Made by a program: the position numbers and the translations under genes
In this document: in pieces, positions 24,050 through 33,434 of the stretch
Numbering within the stretch: the first letter of the stretch is position 1
Layout of the letters: every line of letters begins with the position of its first letter
Notes under the pieces: generated by a model
Seen by the model: the letters and a program-made list of their open reading frames with translations, nothing else
Databases searched by the model: none
What the model was told of the DNA's origin: nothing
NCBI RefSeq assembly: GCF_001592005.1
Contig: NZ_BCVZ01000021.1
Coordinates: 1-59,403, forward strand
DNA: 59,403 nucleotides
Reading direction: 5' to 3'
Origin: Bacillus sonorensis NBRC 101234 = KCTC 13918
Lineage (GTDB): Bacteria > Bacillota > Bacilli > Bacillales > Bacillaceae

Positions 24050-25375
24050 GTGGGACAAAAAATTCCGTTATCTTTTGTAATTATTATAGGTCTAATGTTA
24101 TTCGCGCTATTTTTCGGAGCAGGAAATTTAATTTTCCCACCGATGCTTGGTCAATTAGCCGGAACAAATTTATGGACGGCTAATGCAGGCTTTTTAGTCA
24201 CTGGAGTTGGATTGCCGCTGCTCGGCATTACAGCGTTTGTGTTTTCGGGAAAAAATGATCTTCAATCTTTAGCGGGCCGTGTGCATCCATTATTCGGGCT
24301 GGTGTTTACCGTCGTTCTGTATCTGGCGATCGGTCCTTTTTTTGCGATACCGAGATCGGGGAGTGTGTCGTTTGAGATTGGGGTTAAACCTTTTTTATCT
24401 CATGATCCGGGACATGTCCCTTTAATTATATTTACGGTTATATTTTATACAATTGCATGTTTACTTTCACTTAATCCCGCCAAAATCGTTGATATTGTCG
24501 GAAAAGTGTTAACGCCGATTAAATTGACTTTTATAGGAATACTTGTAATTGTAGCAATTTTCAACCCAATCGGTTCTTTTCAATCGCCTTCAAAAGAGTA
24601 TTCGGCACATGAATTTTTTAAAGGGTTTCAAGAAGGCTATTTAACATTGGATGCGCTTGTGGCATTTGTGTTTGGGATTATTATTGTGAAGGCTATTAAA
24701 GAAAAAGGTACTACAGATAGAAAACAAGTCTTGGCTGTTTGCGTAAAAGCAGCAATTATCGCTGCGACACTCTTAGCCTTTCTTTATTCTGCGCTTGCTT
24801 ATATGGGTGCCTCGAGCGTTGAAAAATTAGGCCGGTTTGAAAATGGGGCTGAAGTGTTGGCGAAAGTGTCAGAATATTATTTTGGTTCTTATGGCGCGAT
24901 CTTATTAGGATTAATGATTACCGTGGCGTGTTTGACCACAAGTGTGGGGCTTATCACTGCCTGCGCTTCATTTTTTCATCAATTGTTTCCGGGGGTTTCT
25001 TACAGAAATCTGGCGATTGCGTTGTCCATATTTAGTGCAGTGGTTGCTAATTTAGGACTGACACAGCTGATTAACATTTCACTCCCGGTTTTAATGACGA
25101 TGTATCCAATCGCGATTACGTTAATGTTTCTAACATTTTTGCATTCAGCCTTTAAAGGCAGGTCAGAGGTCTATCAAGGCAGCTTAATCTTAACATTTAT
25201 CGTGAGCTTGTTTGATGGCTTAAATGCCGGAGGAATAAAAGTCGAAGTCATTCATGATGTCTTCACTCATTTTCTTCCATTCTACAGCATAGGTTTAGGC
25301 TGGCTCCTTCCTGCTGTTATAGGCGGGCTTGGCGGTTATATGATGAGTTTGATGCGAAAAAGACGTATTGCGTAA
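24050..25375 (+). CDS. brnQ: branched-chain amino acid transporter
   Basis: 441 residues with about 12 hydrophobic segments, LIVCS family (PF05525): FFGAGNLIFPPMLG near the N-terminus, GPFFAIPRSGSVSFEIG, and SLNPAKIVDIVGK. Sodium- or proton-coupled uptake of Ile, Leu and Val. GTG start with GGAGG 7 nt before. In B. subtilis such genes are brnQ (azl operon) and braB; this copy is alone in its interval, bounded by scars on both sides and ended by the scar terminator. The paralogue (brnQ or braB) is not certain. Confidence 0.85.
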   Translation: MGQKIPLSFVIIIGLMLFALFFGAGNLIFPPMLGQLAGTNLWTANAGFLVTGVGLPLLGITAFVFSGKNDLQSLAGRVHPLFGLVFTVVLYLAIGPFFAIPRSGSVSFEIGVKPFLSHDPGHVPLIIFTVIFYTIACLLSLNPAKIVDIVGKVLTPIKLTFIGILVIVAIFNPIGSFQSPSKEYSAHEFFKGFQEGYLTLDALVAFVFGIIIVKAIKEKGTTDRKQVLAVCVKAAIIAATLLAFLYSALAYMGASSVEKLGRFENGAEVLAKVSEYYFGSYGAILLGLMITVACLTTSVGLITACASFFHQLFPGVSYRNLAIALSIFSAVVANLGLTQLINISLPVLMTMYPIAITLMFLTFLHSAFKGRSEVYQGSLILTFIVSLFDGLNAGGIKVEVIHDVFTHFLPFYSIGLGWLLPAVIGGLGGYMMSLMRKRRIA

Positions 25376-25389
25376 TATAGTGGACGAAA

Positions 25390-25438
25390 CCGCCGCATCA
25401 CAGAAATACCAAGGGTTTTGAACCCTTGGTATTTTTTG
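25390..25438 (+). repeat. tRNA-Leu scar 7 (short tail + terminator)
   Basis: ACCGCCGCA tail remnant (to 25397), TCACAG, perfect hairpin AATACCAAGGGTT-N3-AACCCTTGGTATT (25405-25433), TTTTTTGC. It acts as the brnQ terminator. Confidence 0.8.
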
Positions 25439-25498
25439 CTGTCTAAAATCGCGGCGAAAGGTCTGTTAAACGAAGAATGAAGCGGGAGCATTTTCTTT

Positions 25499-25876
<378 letters not shown>

Positions 25877-25980
25877 GTACGTTTCCTCCTCTATACAATG
25901 TAAAGAAATTCGACTGCATACATTTGAAATCCTGTTTGCCAGGCTGATTACTGAAAAGGCAAAGGGGCTTAAAAGAAGGT

Positions 25981-26559
25981 TTATAGAAAAATACTTACCG
26001 CAGAGTAAATGAGCAGCAAGCACATGATGACCCGAAATGCCTGATCATGCTTCGCAAACAGCTTTTTAAAAACAGCGCCGAACCCCGACCATAAAAGCAG
26101 CGCCAGCCAGCCCAGAAAAATGGCTAACGCTAAATAAAAAATAATCGATTTCATAGAATGATGAAACGGCAATATAAAAGCACTCATCAATGTTAAGAAG
26201 AACAAAATGCTCTTGATATTTATTATTTGAAATATGAATCCTGATAAGAAGGAAGAATGGACATGTCCAGAATCATTCTTTGACCTTTTAGATAAACCGA
26301 TTTGCCAGGCCAAATAAAGCAGATATACCGCACCGGCTATTTTAAAGTAAGGCTCTGCAACAGGAATCCAATTGTATAGACCAATCGTAAATACCCCGCT
26401 GAAAATCCCAAGCACCGCAAACCCCGACAAAATGCCGCTATTGAAACGCCATGAACCGATAAAGCCGAACCTCTGCGCTTCATTCATCATTAAGATGTTG
26501 CTTGGACCAGGCGTAATTGATGTTAAAATCACATACGAAAGAAAAGCTATGATACTCAT
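25981..26559 (-). CDS. LysE/RhtB-family amino acid exporter
   Basis: 192 residues with six hydrophobic segments and the LysE signature SITPGPSNILMMNEAQRFG near the N-terminus. Exports amino acids or derivatives. ATG with SD GAAGGTGA. Divergent from a LysR regulator (132 bp apart) with a clear dyad between them, the usual arrangement for LysE-family exporters. Substrate unknown; cysteine, O-acetylserine, threonine or homoserine are possibilities for the family. Confidence 0.87.
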   Translation of the reverse strand: MSIIAFLSYVILTSITPGPSNILMMNEAQRFGFIGSWRFNSGILSGFAVLGIFSGVFTIGLYNWIPVAEPYFKIAGAVYLLYLAWQIGLSKRSKNDSGHVHSSFLSGFIFQIINIKSILFFLTLMSAFILPFHHSMKSIIFYLALAIFLGWLALLLWSGFGAVFKKLFAKHDQAFRVIMCLLLIYSAVSIFL

Positions 26560-26649
26560 TGAATCACCTTCATTTGCTTATGTCATAGTGGGCAGCTTTT
26601 ATTGTATGATAATGATATCTATAAATAAAATTGAAATATAAAAAAGCAT

Positions 26650-26666
26650 TATCGATTTTTTCGATA
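26650..26666. promoter_or_regulatory. LysR-type dyad
   Basis: TATCGA-TTTTT-TCGATA, a 17-bp perfect inverted repeat between lysE-like and lysR-like genes, 26 bp before the LysR start. Confidence 0.65.
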
Positions 26667-26691
26667 CATCATACATTTGAGGAGAAATTGC

Positions 26692-27588
26692 ATGGAAATT
26701 AGACATCTTATCACGTTTCAGGCCATTGTCGAAATGGGCAGCTATACAGGAGCTGCTGCTAAGCTGGGCTATACGCAATCCACGATAACCACTCATATCC
26801 AGGCGCTTGAGCATGAGATCGGCGGCGCGTTATTTACGTATGAAAGAAGGAATTTAAAGCTGACTCATTTAGGCAGGGAATTAATCCCTTTAGCGGAAGA
26901 TTTGCTTTCTGCTCACGATCAGATTAAGAATATGAAAAGCGCTCAAGAGATCAAGGGCGCATTAAAAGTGGCTGCACCCGAGTCATTAACCATTTCCAGA
27001 CTTGGACCAATCATCAGGGAATTTTCATTGAGATATCCTTATGTGAACATCGTATTAAGCAACGGAACATGCGGACAAAACCAGGTTGACCTGTTAAGCG
27101 GACGTGTCGATATCGCTTTTATGGTCTATCCGGAAATAAAACCAGAAAAGTGCATTCACTATACTTTAACCGAGGAGAAGATTGTCCTTGTAGGAAGTCA
27201 TGATGGACCGGATCATTTTGATGAATATAAAAAACAGAACAGCAAACATTTTTTTATCACAAATGAAGAAGGCTGCAGCTATCGGTCCATGTTTGAACGG
27301 TATCTTATCAAGCATGACATCCGTCACTTTCAAACAATGGAGTTATGGAGTATCGAAGCGATTAAACAAATGGTTATGAGCGGACTTGGATTTGCTGTTT
27401 TACCCTATATGACAGTCAAAGAAGAAGTGGAGAGCGGTAAGCTGAAAATCCTTTGCCATTCCGAAGAGCTTGATCCGCTTTATTCCCATTTGTTAATCAA
27501 AAAGAAAAAATGGCAGCTGCCGGCTGTAGAGGCTTTTGTTGAACTGGTGCTACATTCGGTGAATGAGTCTGATACCGGAGTGTCTTGA
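26692..27588 (+). CDS. LysR-type regulator
   Basis: 298 residues from ATG 26692 (GAGGAG 7 nt before). N-terminal LysR HTH (MEIRHLITFQAIVEMGSYT, then YTQSTITTHIQALE) and a periplasmic-binding-like effector domain from about residue 90. Expected to activate the divergent LysE exporter in response to its substrate and to repress itself at the TATCGA dyad. Confidence 0.88.
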   Translation: MEIRHLITFQAIVEMGSYTGAAAKLGYTQSTITTHIQALEHEIGGALFTYERRNLKLTHLGRELIPLAEDLLSAHDQIKNMKSAQEIKGALKVAAPESLTISRLGPIIREFSLRYPYVNIVLSNGTCGQNQVDLLSGRVDIAFMVYPEIKPEKCIHYTLTEEKIVLVGSHDGPDHFDEYKKQNSKHFFITNEEGCSYRSMFERYLIKHDIRHFQTMELWSIEAIKQMVMSGLGFAVLPYMTVKEEVESGKLKILCHSEELDPLYSHLLIKKKKWQLPAVEAFVELVLHSVNESDTGVS

Positions 27589-27648
27589 TATCAGGTCATT
27601 TCCGATCGTTCTGATTGCTTTTGATCACAGATAAAACTTTGGCTCACA

Positions 27649-27711
27649 CCGTGAAGGTTCAGTTCTAACGGCCGCATGAAGAGATGCAAGGGCTTTGGCT
27701 CCTTTGCATTG
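27649..27711 (+). repeat. tRNA-Leu scar 8 (diverged tail + terminator)
   Basis: CCGTGAAGGTTCAGTTCTAACGGCCGCA (27649-27676) recalls tRNA 168-195 with several changes. The hairpin ATGCAAGG ... CCTTTGCAT (27684-27709) has changed in both arms compensatorily, so the stem has been conserved while its sequence drifted. Confidence 0.75.
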
Positions 27712-27778
27712 TTGCCGTATGAAGAGGTTCCAAAATAAAAGCAAACCATTTGCAAAAACAGCAAACCGATTGTATATT

Positions 27779-27809
27779 ATTGATATATCAATAATTGATG
27801 CATCAATTA
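27779..27809. promoter_or_regulatory. twin MarR-type palindromes
   Basis: ATTGATATATCAAT (27779-27792) directly followed by TAATTGATGCATCAATTA (27792-27809), both perfect palindromes sharing the half-site ATTGAT. They lie just upstream of the MarR SD. Confidence 0.75.
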
Positions 27810-27837
27810 ATTGTTCAATAGAAAGAAGGGATGGGTT

Positions 27838-28272
27838 TTGACAACGCGTTGTTCACAAGAAGCCGAGATTTTATATCAGCTGCAATGCTTAAACAAAGTG
27901 ATCGGCACGAAGTTTGAGGCATGCACCGGCATCAGCCAATCTCGCCTGGAGTTGCTCGCATTGCTCTTCCACGTAGATGAAATCAGTCAAAGCGACCTTC
28001 AAAAAAAGGTGAATCTCGATGGCGCAGCCGTCACAAGACACTTGAAACAGCTTGAAGCCAAAGGAATGGTATCAAGAAGAAGGAAGCCTGAAGACAACCG
28101 TATCATACTTGTTCGCTTGACCGATCGGGGGCGGGCGCGAATCGAATCTTCCAAAAAAGAAAAGGAGCGTTTCATAAAGGAAATGCTCGCCGGTGTCAGC
28201 GCAGAAGAATGCAGTATGCTTAAGAATGTGCTGTCACAGATGCAGAAAAATATAGACAATATGAAAGCGTAA
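27838..28272 (+). CDS. ydgJ: MarR-family repressor, YdgJ-like
   Basis: 144 residues from TTG 27838 (SD GAAGGGATG). MarR winged helix: ISQSDLQKKVNLDGAAVTRHL, LEAKGMVSRRRKPEDNRIILV. The Cys residues are few and not in the YodB/OhrR pattern. Followed 15 bp later by a nitroreductase gene, so one operon, probably autorepressed through the twin ATTGAT palindromes. The ydgI-ydgJ pair exists in B. subtilis; name by context. Confidence 0.8.
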   Translation: MTTRCSQEAEILYQLQCLNKVIGTKFEACTGISQSRLELLALLFHVDEISQSDLQKKVNLDGAAVTRHLKQLEAKGMVSRRRKPEDNRIILVRLTDRGRARIESSKKEKERFIKEMLAGVSAEECSMLKNVLSQMQKNIDNMKA

Positions 28273-28287
28273 GAGGAGTGTTTACAC

Positions 28288-28926
28288 ATGGGAACTGCAT
28301 TAAAAACAAACGATTTTATGGAAATCATGAAAGGGCGCCGGTCCATACGCAACTATGATCCGGCAGTCAAAATCAGCAAGGAAGAAATGGCCGAAATATT
28401 AGAGGAAGCGACGACAGCGCCATCTTCAGTCAATGCGCAGCCATGGCGTTTTCTTGTCATCGACAGCCCGGAAGGCAAAGAAAAGCTCGCGGGGCTTGCT
28501 CAATTTAACCAAACACAGGTCGCTACTTCATCTGCCGTGATTGCTGTATTTGCTGACATGAACAATGCAGATTATTTAGAAGAGATTTATTCAAAAGCCG
28601 TTGAACTTGGCTACATGCCGCAAGAAGTAAAAGACAGACAAATAAAAGCTTTGACGGCGCATTTTGAAAAACTTCCGGCCCAAGTAAACCGGGAAACCAT
28701 TCTGATTGACGCCGGCCTTGTCTCCATGCAGCTTATGCTGACAGCCCGCGCACACGGCTACGACACAAACCCGATTGGCGGCTATGACAAAGAAAACATT
28801 GCTGAAGCCTTCGGTTTGGAAAAAGAGCGCTATGTACCGGTCATGCTTCTGTCGATTGGAAAAGCTGCTGACGAAGGATATGCTTCATACCGTCTTCCGG
28901 TCGCTAAAATTGCCCAATGGAAATAA
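28288..28926 (+). CDS. ydgI: nitroreductase-family NAD(P)H oxidoreductase, YdgI-like
   Basis: 212 residues, FMN-dependent nitroreductase fold: the N-terminal phosphate-binding RRSIRNYDP, APSSVNAQPWRFLV, and C-terminal GGYDKENIAEAFG. Homodimeric cytosolic flavoenzyme reducing nitro compounds or quinones. ATG with SD GAGGAGTG. Co-transcribed with the MarR gene. The sequence is near-identical in motifs to B. subtilis YdgI as I recall it. A terminator follows at 28986. Confidence 0.85.
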   Translation: MGTALKTNDFMEIMKGRRSIRNYDPAVKISKEEMAEILEEATTAPSSVNAQPWRFLVIDSPEGKEKLAGLAQFNQTQVATSSAVIAVFADMNNADYLEEIYSKAVELGYMPQEVKDRQIKALTAHFEKLPAQVNRETILIDAGLVSMQLMLTARAHGYDTNPIGGYDKENIAEAFGLEKERYVPVMLLSIGKAADEGYASYRLPVAKIAQWK

Positions 28927-28985
28927 TCCGAACCGACCTTGATGGCGGGAAAAAAGCTACAAACAATTGATTTTCTAAATAAAAG

Positions 28986-29012
28986 AGGGCTTCTCATGAT
29001 GAAGCCCTTATT
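28986..29012 (+). terminator. ydgJ-ydgI terminator
   Basis: AGGGCTTC-N7-GAAGCCCT followed by TATTTTC. Confidence 0.7.
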
Positions 29013-29117
29013 TTCATATCGCTATAAAAGTTTCTGGCAGCAGAACATCACCTGTTCTGAAAATAGGGAGAGCGGTTTTGGACCTGTCCCCGCTAAAATT
29101 CCAATTTCTCCGGTTGG

Positions 29118-30479
29118 TCATTCCTCAAATATCCGCATCACTTCTTCCACTGCCCCATTCTGGTATATGGTAAAGCGAGTGACAGTTCCACCTTCCAAAA
29201 TAAATTCTATTTCAACAGACAATGACCGGAGAAAAAAACGTGTGTCCGAGGATGGAAATATCTCAAAACGAGCTTGTCCGGTGATTTGTATATAAAGCCG
29301 TTCATTTTCAACCGTTACATAAGCGATGGTTCCATCTGGAAATGAATAGCTGCCGATATACCGGCTGTAAATGGCCGGATCGATCTCTTTTTTCTTTTTA
29401 TCTGCATGACGCTCAGGTATGACGTAAGCCTGATCAAACAGGATATTGTCCACGGCTTCAAAAATGGCCTGTTCATATTCATCATTCTGTTCCACATTGC
29501 TCAAGTAAATGAACGTTTTCTGTTGATCGATATATCGGATCATTTTAGTCGAATAGCCGGGCCAGCCTCCGCTGTGACTGACGATCCGCCCTTTTTCAGG
29601 ACTGTTCTGAAGCAACCAGCCGCACCCGTAATCTACGGTCTCTCCGTTTTTCAGACGTACGGGAGAAAATGCAAGCTCTTTGGAAGCTTGAATGATCAAG
29701 CTGTCTGTATATAAAGCCTGGTCGAACACATATAAATCCCGAATGGTTGAGTTTACGGTTCCGTCCCCTTGTATCCCATCAAGGTAGTAGACATATTCGG
29801 TTTCTTCAAGTTCATCAGGCAGAATATACTGTCCTTTATGGATATCATACACATATCCAAACGCATAATCGTCAATGGTTTCAGGCTGAAGCCTTCTGTT
29901 GTACACCCTTGTGCTCTGCATATTCACCGGACCGAAGATGTTTTTTTTCATGAAGTCCGGAAAACTCAGGCTGGATGCTTTTTCAATAATAACCGCCAAT
30001 AGTACGTATCCTGTATTGCTGTACAGCCAGCCTTCACCCGGGGCAAAATAGCCTGGCGGCTGATGATTCATCAGCATATCAACAATATCCTGGTTTACGG
30101 CGATCCTGCTATGATCCCAATATTTGTGAAACCATTCCATATAATCAGGCAGGCCTGACGTATGCGTCAATAAATGGTGAATCGTTACACCTTGATAGGG
30201 AAATCCCGGAATCCACCGCTCTACTTCATCTTCGACATTCACTGCCCCTTGCTGTGCTAATTGAAGGACCCCCAAGGCAGTAAAGGGCTTCGATAGAGAT
30301 GCTAATTCAAATAATGAATGATCCTGTAATAAACGTTTTTCCGGCAGGTTTGCATAACCGAAGGAGTTTTGATAGATAATGTCGCCGTCCTCCGCAACTA
30401 ATACCGCCGCATTGATATGATTTCTTTCGCCCAATACATTAAACAAATTTGCAAGCCGTTCTCTTTTTTTCTGTTTCAC
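29118..30479 (-). CDS. pbpE: penicillin-binding protein 4* (class C beta-lactamase-like)
   Basis: 453 residues. Serine beta-lactamase-like/low-molecular-weight PBP fold: SxxK motif in ELASLSKPFTALG, YSN in WLYSNTGY, HSGGWPG as the third motif, then a C-terminal lipocalin-like domain. No obvious signal peptide. Likely endopeptidase/esterase activity on cell-wall peptides or D-amino-acid esters. GTG start with GGAGGTGG. It matches B. subtilis PbpE as I recall it, where pbpE-racX is controlled by SigW. A SigW-type promoter is visible here at 30499-30526, but racX is absent downstream. Confidence 0.9.
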   Translation of the reverse strand: MKQKKRERLANLFNVLGERNHINAAVLVAEDGDIIYQNSFGYANLPEKRLLQDHSLFELASLSKPFTALGVLQLAQQGAVNVEDEVERWIPGFPYQGVTIHHLLTHTSGLPDYMEWFHKYWDHSRIAVNQDIVDMLMNHQPPGYFAPGEGWLYSNTGYVLLAVIIEKASSLSFPDFMKKNIFGPVNMQSTRVYNRRLQPETIDDYAFGYVYDIHKGQYILPDELEETEYVYYLDGIQGDGTVNSTIRDLYVFDQALYTDSLIIQASKELAFSPVRLKNGETVDYGCGWLLQNSPEKGRIVSHSGGWPGYSTKMIRYIDQQKTFIYLSNVEQNDEYEQAIFEAVDNILFDQAYVIPERHADKKKKEIDPAIYSRYIGSYSFPDGTIAYVTVENERLYIQITGQARFEIFPSSDTRFFLRSLSVEIEFILEGGTVTRFTIYQNGAVEEVMRIFEE

Positions 30480-30498
30480 TTTTCCACCTCCGCTTTTT

Positions 30499-30526
30499 TA
30501 TACGAATATGGAAAATAGAGGTTCCA
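30499..30526 (-). promoter_or_regulatory. SigW-type ECF promoter of pbpE
   Basis: Minus strand: TGGAAC (30526-30521), 16-bp spacer, CGTATA (30504-30499), close to the SigW consensus TGAAAC-N16-CGTA. Confidence 0.75.
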
Positions 30527-30560
30527 GCTGTTGTCAGGTTGTGTTTTTCGAAAAAATATA

Positions 30561-30598
30561 AAAGCCTTGAGAGAAAACAGTTTTTCTCTCAAGGCTTT
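30561..30598 (-). terminator. terminator of the amino acid permease gene
   Basis: 17-bp perfect stem AAAGCCTTGAGAGAAAA with a 4-nt loop, just past the ydgF stop on the minus strand, followed by TTTATATTTTTT. Confidence 0.85.
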
Positions 30599-30613
30599 AA
30601 AATGTGCTCTTTG

Positions 30614-32002
30614 TTAATGCACTTGATGTTCCTTTCTTTTCCGCATCTTATAAATCACAATCAGCAAAATAAACCATACCGGGGTGACAAATAAGGAAAC
30701 ACGGGTATCTGTCGCCAGTCCAAGCACAATCAAAATGAACGCCAGGAAAGCAAGAATCAGGTAATTAGTAAATGGATAAAGCGGCATCTTAAATGTGTTC
30801 GATTTCGCCAAATCCGGTCTTGTTCTGCGGTATTTCAAATGGCAAATAACTGTAATTCCCCATATGAAAATGAAACATATGGTAGAAATACTGGTGATCA
30901 GCGTGAATACTTCCTCTGGTATGATATAGTTTAAAGAAACGCCAATAAGAATCACGACGGCTGAAAAGAACAATGCATTGCTCGGTACTTTACGGGAAGT
31001 CAATTTTGTCATTGACCCGGGCGCATTATCTTCTTTAGCCAGCGAATATACCATCCGGCTTGTACTGAATATGGCGCTGTTGCTAGCTGAAGCCGCCGAT
31101 GTCAGTACGACAAAATTGATGATGGTGGCAGCGGCAACAATCCCGACCGCTGCGAAAACTTGGACAAACGGGCTTTCGCTAGGATTGATGACGTCCCACG
31201 GATAGATGCACATAATCACAAATAGAGCGCCGATATAGAAAAGCAAAACCCTGATCGGGATATTGTTGATTGCTTTAGGAATCACTTTCACCGGGTTTTT
31301 GGTTTCGCCTGCTGTCAGTCCTACAAGTTCAATCCCTACAAATGCAAAGACAACCATCTGGAACGAAAGGAGAAACCCGTGCAGTCCATTTGGAAACATG
31401 CCGCCGTGGCTCCAAAGATTTGCGAAGCTTGCAGCACCTGAATGCGTCGAAAAGCCGCTTATAATCATAAAAAGACCGATCGCAATCAGGGCCAGGATCG
31501 CGATGACTTTGATGAGCGCGAACCAAAATTCCATTTCTCCAAAAAGTTTTACGGTTGCCAGGTTCATGATCAGCAAAATAATCAGGGCGATAAAGCCGGG
31601 CAGCCACTGCGGGATGTTCGGAAACCAGTACTGGGTATAGACTCCTACTGCCGTCAAGTCGGCCATCGCGAGTGAAATCCAGCAAAACCAGTAGGTCCAC
31701 CCGGTGATAAAAGCCGCCGTATCGCCTAAATATTCTCTTACAAAGTCAACAAAAGAGTGGTATTTCAAATTGCTCAAGAGCAATTCTCCAAGCGAACGCA
31801 TAATTAAAAAGCAAATGATTCCTGTGATCAAGTAAGCAAATAATATCGACGGTCCGGCAAAATGGATCGATTTTCCCGAGCCGAGAAACAGCCCTGTTCC
31901 GATTGCCCCGCCGATGGCCATCAGTTGTACATGCCTGTTTGATAAACCTCTGGACAGTTTTTGGTCATGCCGACCACTGTCTCTTGTTATGTCGTCTGTC
32001 AA
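30614..32002 (-). CDS. ydgF: amino acid permease (APC superfamily, CycA/YdgF-like)
   Basis: 462 residues with about 12 membrane segments. AAT-family signatures: LSNRHVQLMAIGGAIGTGLFLGSG split around TM1, MRSLGELL, EFWFALIKVIAI. Closest in type to D-serine/D-alanine/glycine permeases (CycA), which B. subtilis YdgF also resembles. TTG start with GGAGG 10 nt upstream. Uptake of D-serine or D-alanine would link it with the D-amino-acid cluster at 13.6-17.5 kb, but the substrate is inferred only. Confidence 0.82.
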   Translation of the reverse strand: MTDDITRDSGRHDQKLSRGLSNRHVQLMAIGGAIGTGLFLGSGKSIHFAGPSILFAYLITGIICFLIMRSLGELLLSNLKYHSFVDFVREYLGDTAAFITGWTYWFCWISLAMADLTAVGVYTQYWFPNIPQWLPGFIALIILLIMNLATVKLFGEMEFWFALIKVIAILALIAIGLFMIISGFSTHSGAASFANLWSHGGMFPNGLHGFLLSFQMVVFAFVGIELVGLTAGETKNPVKVIPKAINNIPIRVLLFYIGALFVIMCIYPWDVINPSESPFVQVFAAVGIVAAATIINFVVLTSAASASNSAIFSTSRMVYSLAKEDNAPGSMTKLTSRKVPSNALFFSAVVILIGVSLNYIIPEEVFTLITSISTICFIFIWGITVICHLKYRRTRPDLAKSNTFKMPLYPFTNYLILAFLAFILIVLGLATDTRVSLFVTPVWFILLIVIYKMRKRKEHQVH

Positions 32003-32397
32003 TTTCAGTGTGCCTCCAATTAAATTTCTTTATTATGTTAACCTAGCTCCCGTATGTTTTATCTTCTATTATAACACTAAAATTTGAAGGGATTTATGAC
32101 AGAATGAAATGAAAGGGGATTCATAAACCGAATTTATTTTTTGCTGATCATAGAGAGAGGAGCAGTGGTATCGGATGGATTTGTTCACGCTTTTCGCGTT
32201 TTTTCATCTTCATCTCAGTGAGCAAAACTATGCGGACGGGAATGAAGTATGGAGGAAAATTGTAACTTTTTCGCCGTTGCATCCTAACCCAATTGGTGTA
32301 TCCTAAAAAAGGGACTCGACGGTTCGGGCTGACCGATGCGGTTTGCCAATACGAGTTGCCTATTAGTCAGAACACAGCTTCAAGGGAGGAACAAAAG

Positions 32398-33063
32398 CTG
32401 AGTAAAAAAAGAGTCACGATATGTTCGGCAATGCTGATCATGATATATATACTGTATACCGTGTTTAAAAATTTCATTTATGATCCGAATTCAACAGCCT
32501 TTTTAAGCCATAAAACAAATCTGCGCGACTCGTTTTATCTCCCGGTCTGGCTTGGCGTCATGTACGTCCACGTGATTGCCGCCTGTTTGGCAATGCTGAG
32601 CGGAGCTGTCAATTTCTCTGGAAAACGACTGACAAGCAGCCGCAAGTTTCACCGGTTTAACGGCTACATCTATGTCGTTTGCGTGATGATTGTGACGCTG
32701 TCGTCAGGCTATATGGCGCCCCATTCCACGGGCGGGAGAATCGTGAGCATAGCCTTTAATTTGGTGAACATGTATTGGCCTGCGGCTACGGTCGTTTCCG
32801 TATTCCAGGCCAGGCGAAAGCAGTTTGACAAGCACCGGAAGTGGATGATCCGCAGTTATTTATTCTGCTTTACCAATCTGTTCATTCATTTGATCACCTT
32901 TGTATGTCATAGCGGATTCGGCTTGATATATGAGGTGAGCTACACGATAGGCGTTTATGGGGCAATTGTGCTGAATGTCGCGATAGCTGAATGGGTCATT
33001 CAGAAGCGGCCTCATCCGCATGCGACAGTTCCCAGCCGAAATGAAAGGATGTCTTCTTTTTGA
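32398..33063 (+). CDS. DUF2306-type membrane protein with probable CTG start
   Basis: About 221 residues with six hydrophobic segments: YVHVIAACLAMLSGAVNF, RKFHRFNGYIYVV, DKHRKWMIRSYLFC. The His residues in the H-R-x-N-G and HRKW motifs are conserved in DUF2306 proteins, which may bind haem or metal; function unknown. AAGGGAGG ends 8 nt before CTG 32398 and no ATG, GTG or TTG sits at that distance, so CTG appears to start translation. The next in-frame ATG (32431) has no SD and would start inside TM1. Scar 9 begins at its stop codon. Confidence 0.72.
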   Translation: MSKKRVTICSAMLIMIYILYTVFKNFIYDPNSTAFLSHKTNLRDSFYLPVWLGVMYVHVIAACLAMLSGAVNFSGKRLTSSRKFHRFNGYIYVVCVMIVTLSSGYMAPHSTGGRIVSIAFNLVNMYWPAATVVSVFQARRKQFDKHRKWMIRSYLFCFTNLFIHLITFVCHSGFGLIYEVSYTIGVYGAIVLNVAIAEWVIQKRPHPHATVPSRNERMSSF

Positions 33064-33067
33064 ATAA

Positions 33068-33102
33068 AATACCAAGGGTTTCTAAACCCCAGGTATTTTT
33101 GC
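33068..33102 (+). repeat. tRNA-Leu scar 9 (terminator only)
   Basis: AATACCAAGGGTTT-CT-AAACCCCAGGTATT then TTTTTGC. The hairpin and T5-GC are the same as in the other scars, but no tRNA tail can be recognised; upstream is the stop codon of the DUF2306 gene. Rightmost and most eroded member. Confidence 0.65.
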
Positions 33103-33381
33103 TTTTACATATAAATAAAGGCCATCATCTGTCATGACAGAGGCATAGCCCATTTGTCTGGGCATCGCCGAAATATTGCCGCGGCCATGGTTTACCGCCC
33201 GGGGGATGAGCGGAAACGCTCGTTTCCATTATGTCGCCGGACGGATTTTCAATGACAAGGGGCTTGGCGACATCTTCTTTTTGCTGAAGGAACGATTTGT
33301 CTCGTTGGGTCTCGTGCGCAGTAAAGCCCGTGTTAAGTCCGCCGGGAAACGGTCAATCAGCTCCTTCTGTTCACCAATCAT
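33082..33381 (-). pseudogene. frameshifted gene remnant, family not recognised
   Basis: Three overlapping minus-strand frames carry protein-like sequence in succession: IGEQKELIDRFPADL from ATG 33381, then PFPGGLNTGFTAHETQRD and FLQQKEDVAKPLVIENPSGD, then HGRGNISAMPRQMGYASVM ending KAKIPGV near 33082. At least two frameshifts are required. It runs into scar 9 and lies downstream of the cyclase gene on the same strand. Not recognised. Confidence 0.4.
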
Positions 33382-33434
33382 TCAATGAAGGTCGGCCAAT
33401 TTTATTTTTGCCGCAGATCAAGTCACTCCTTAAA

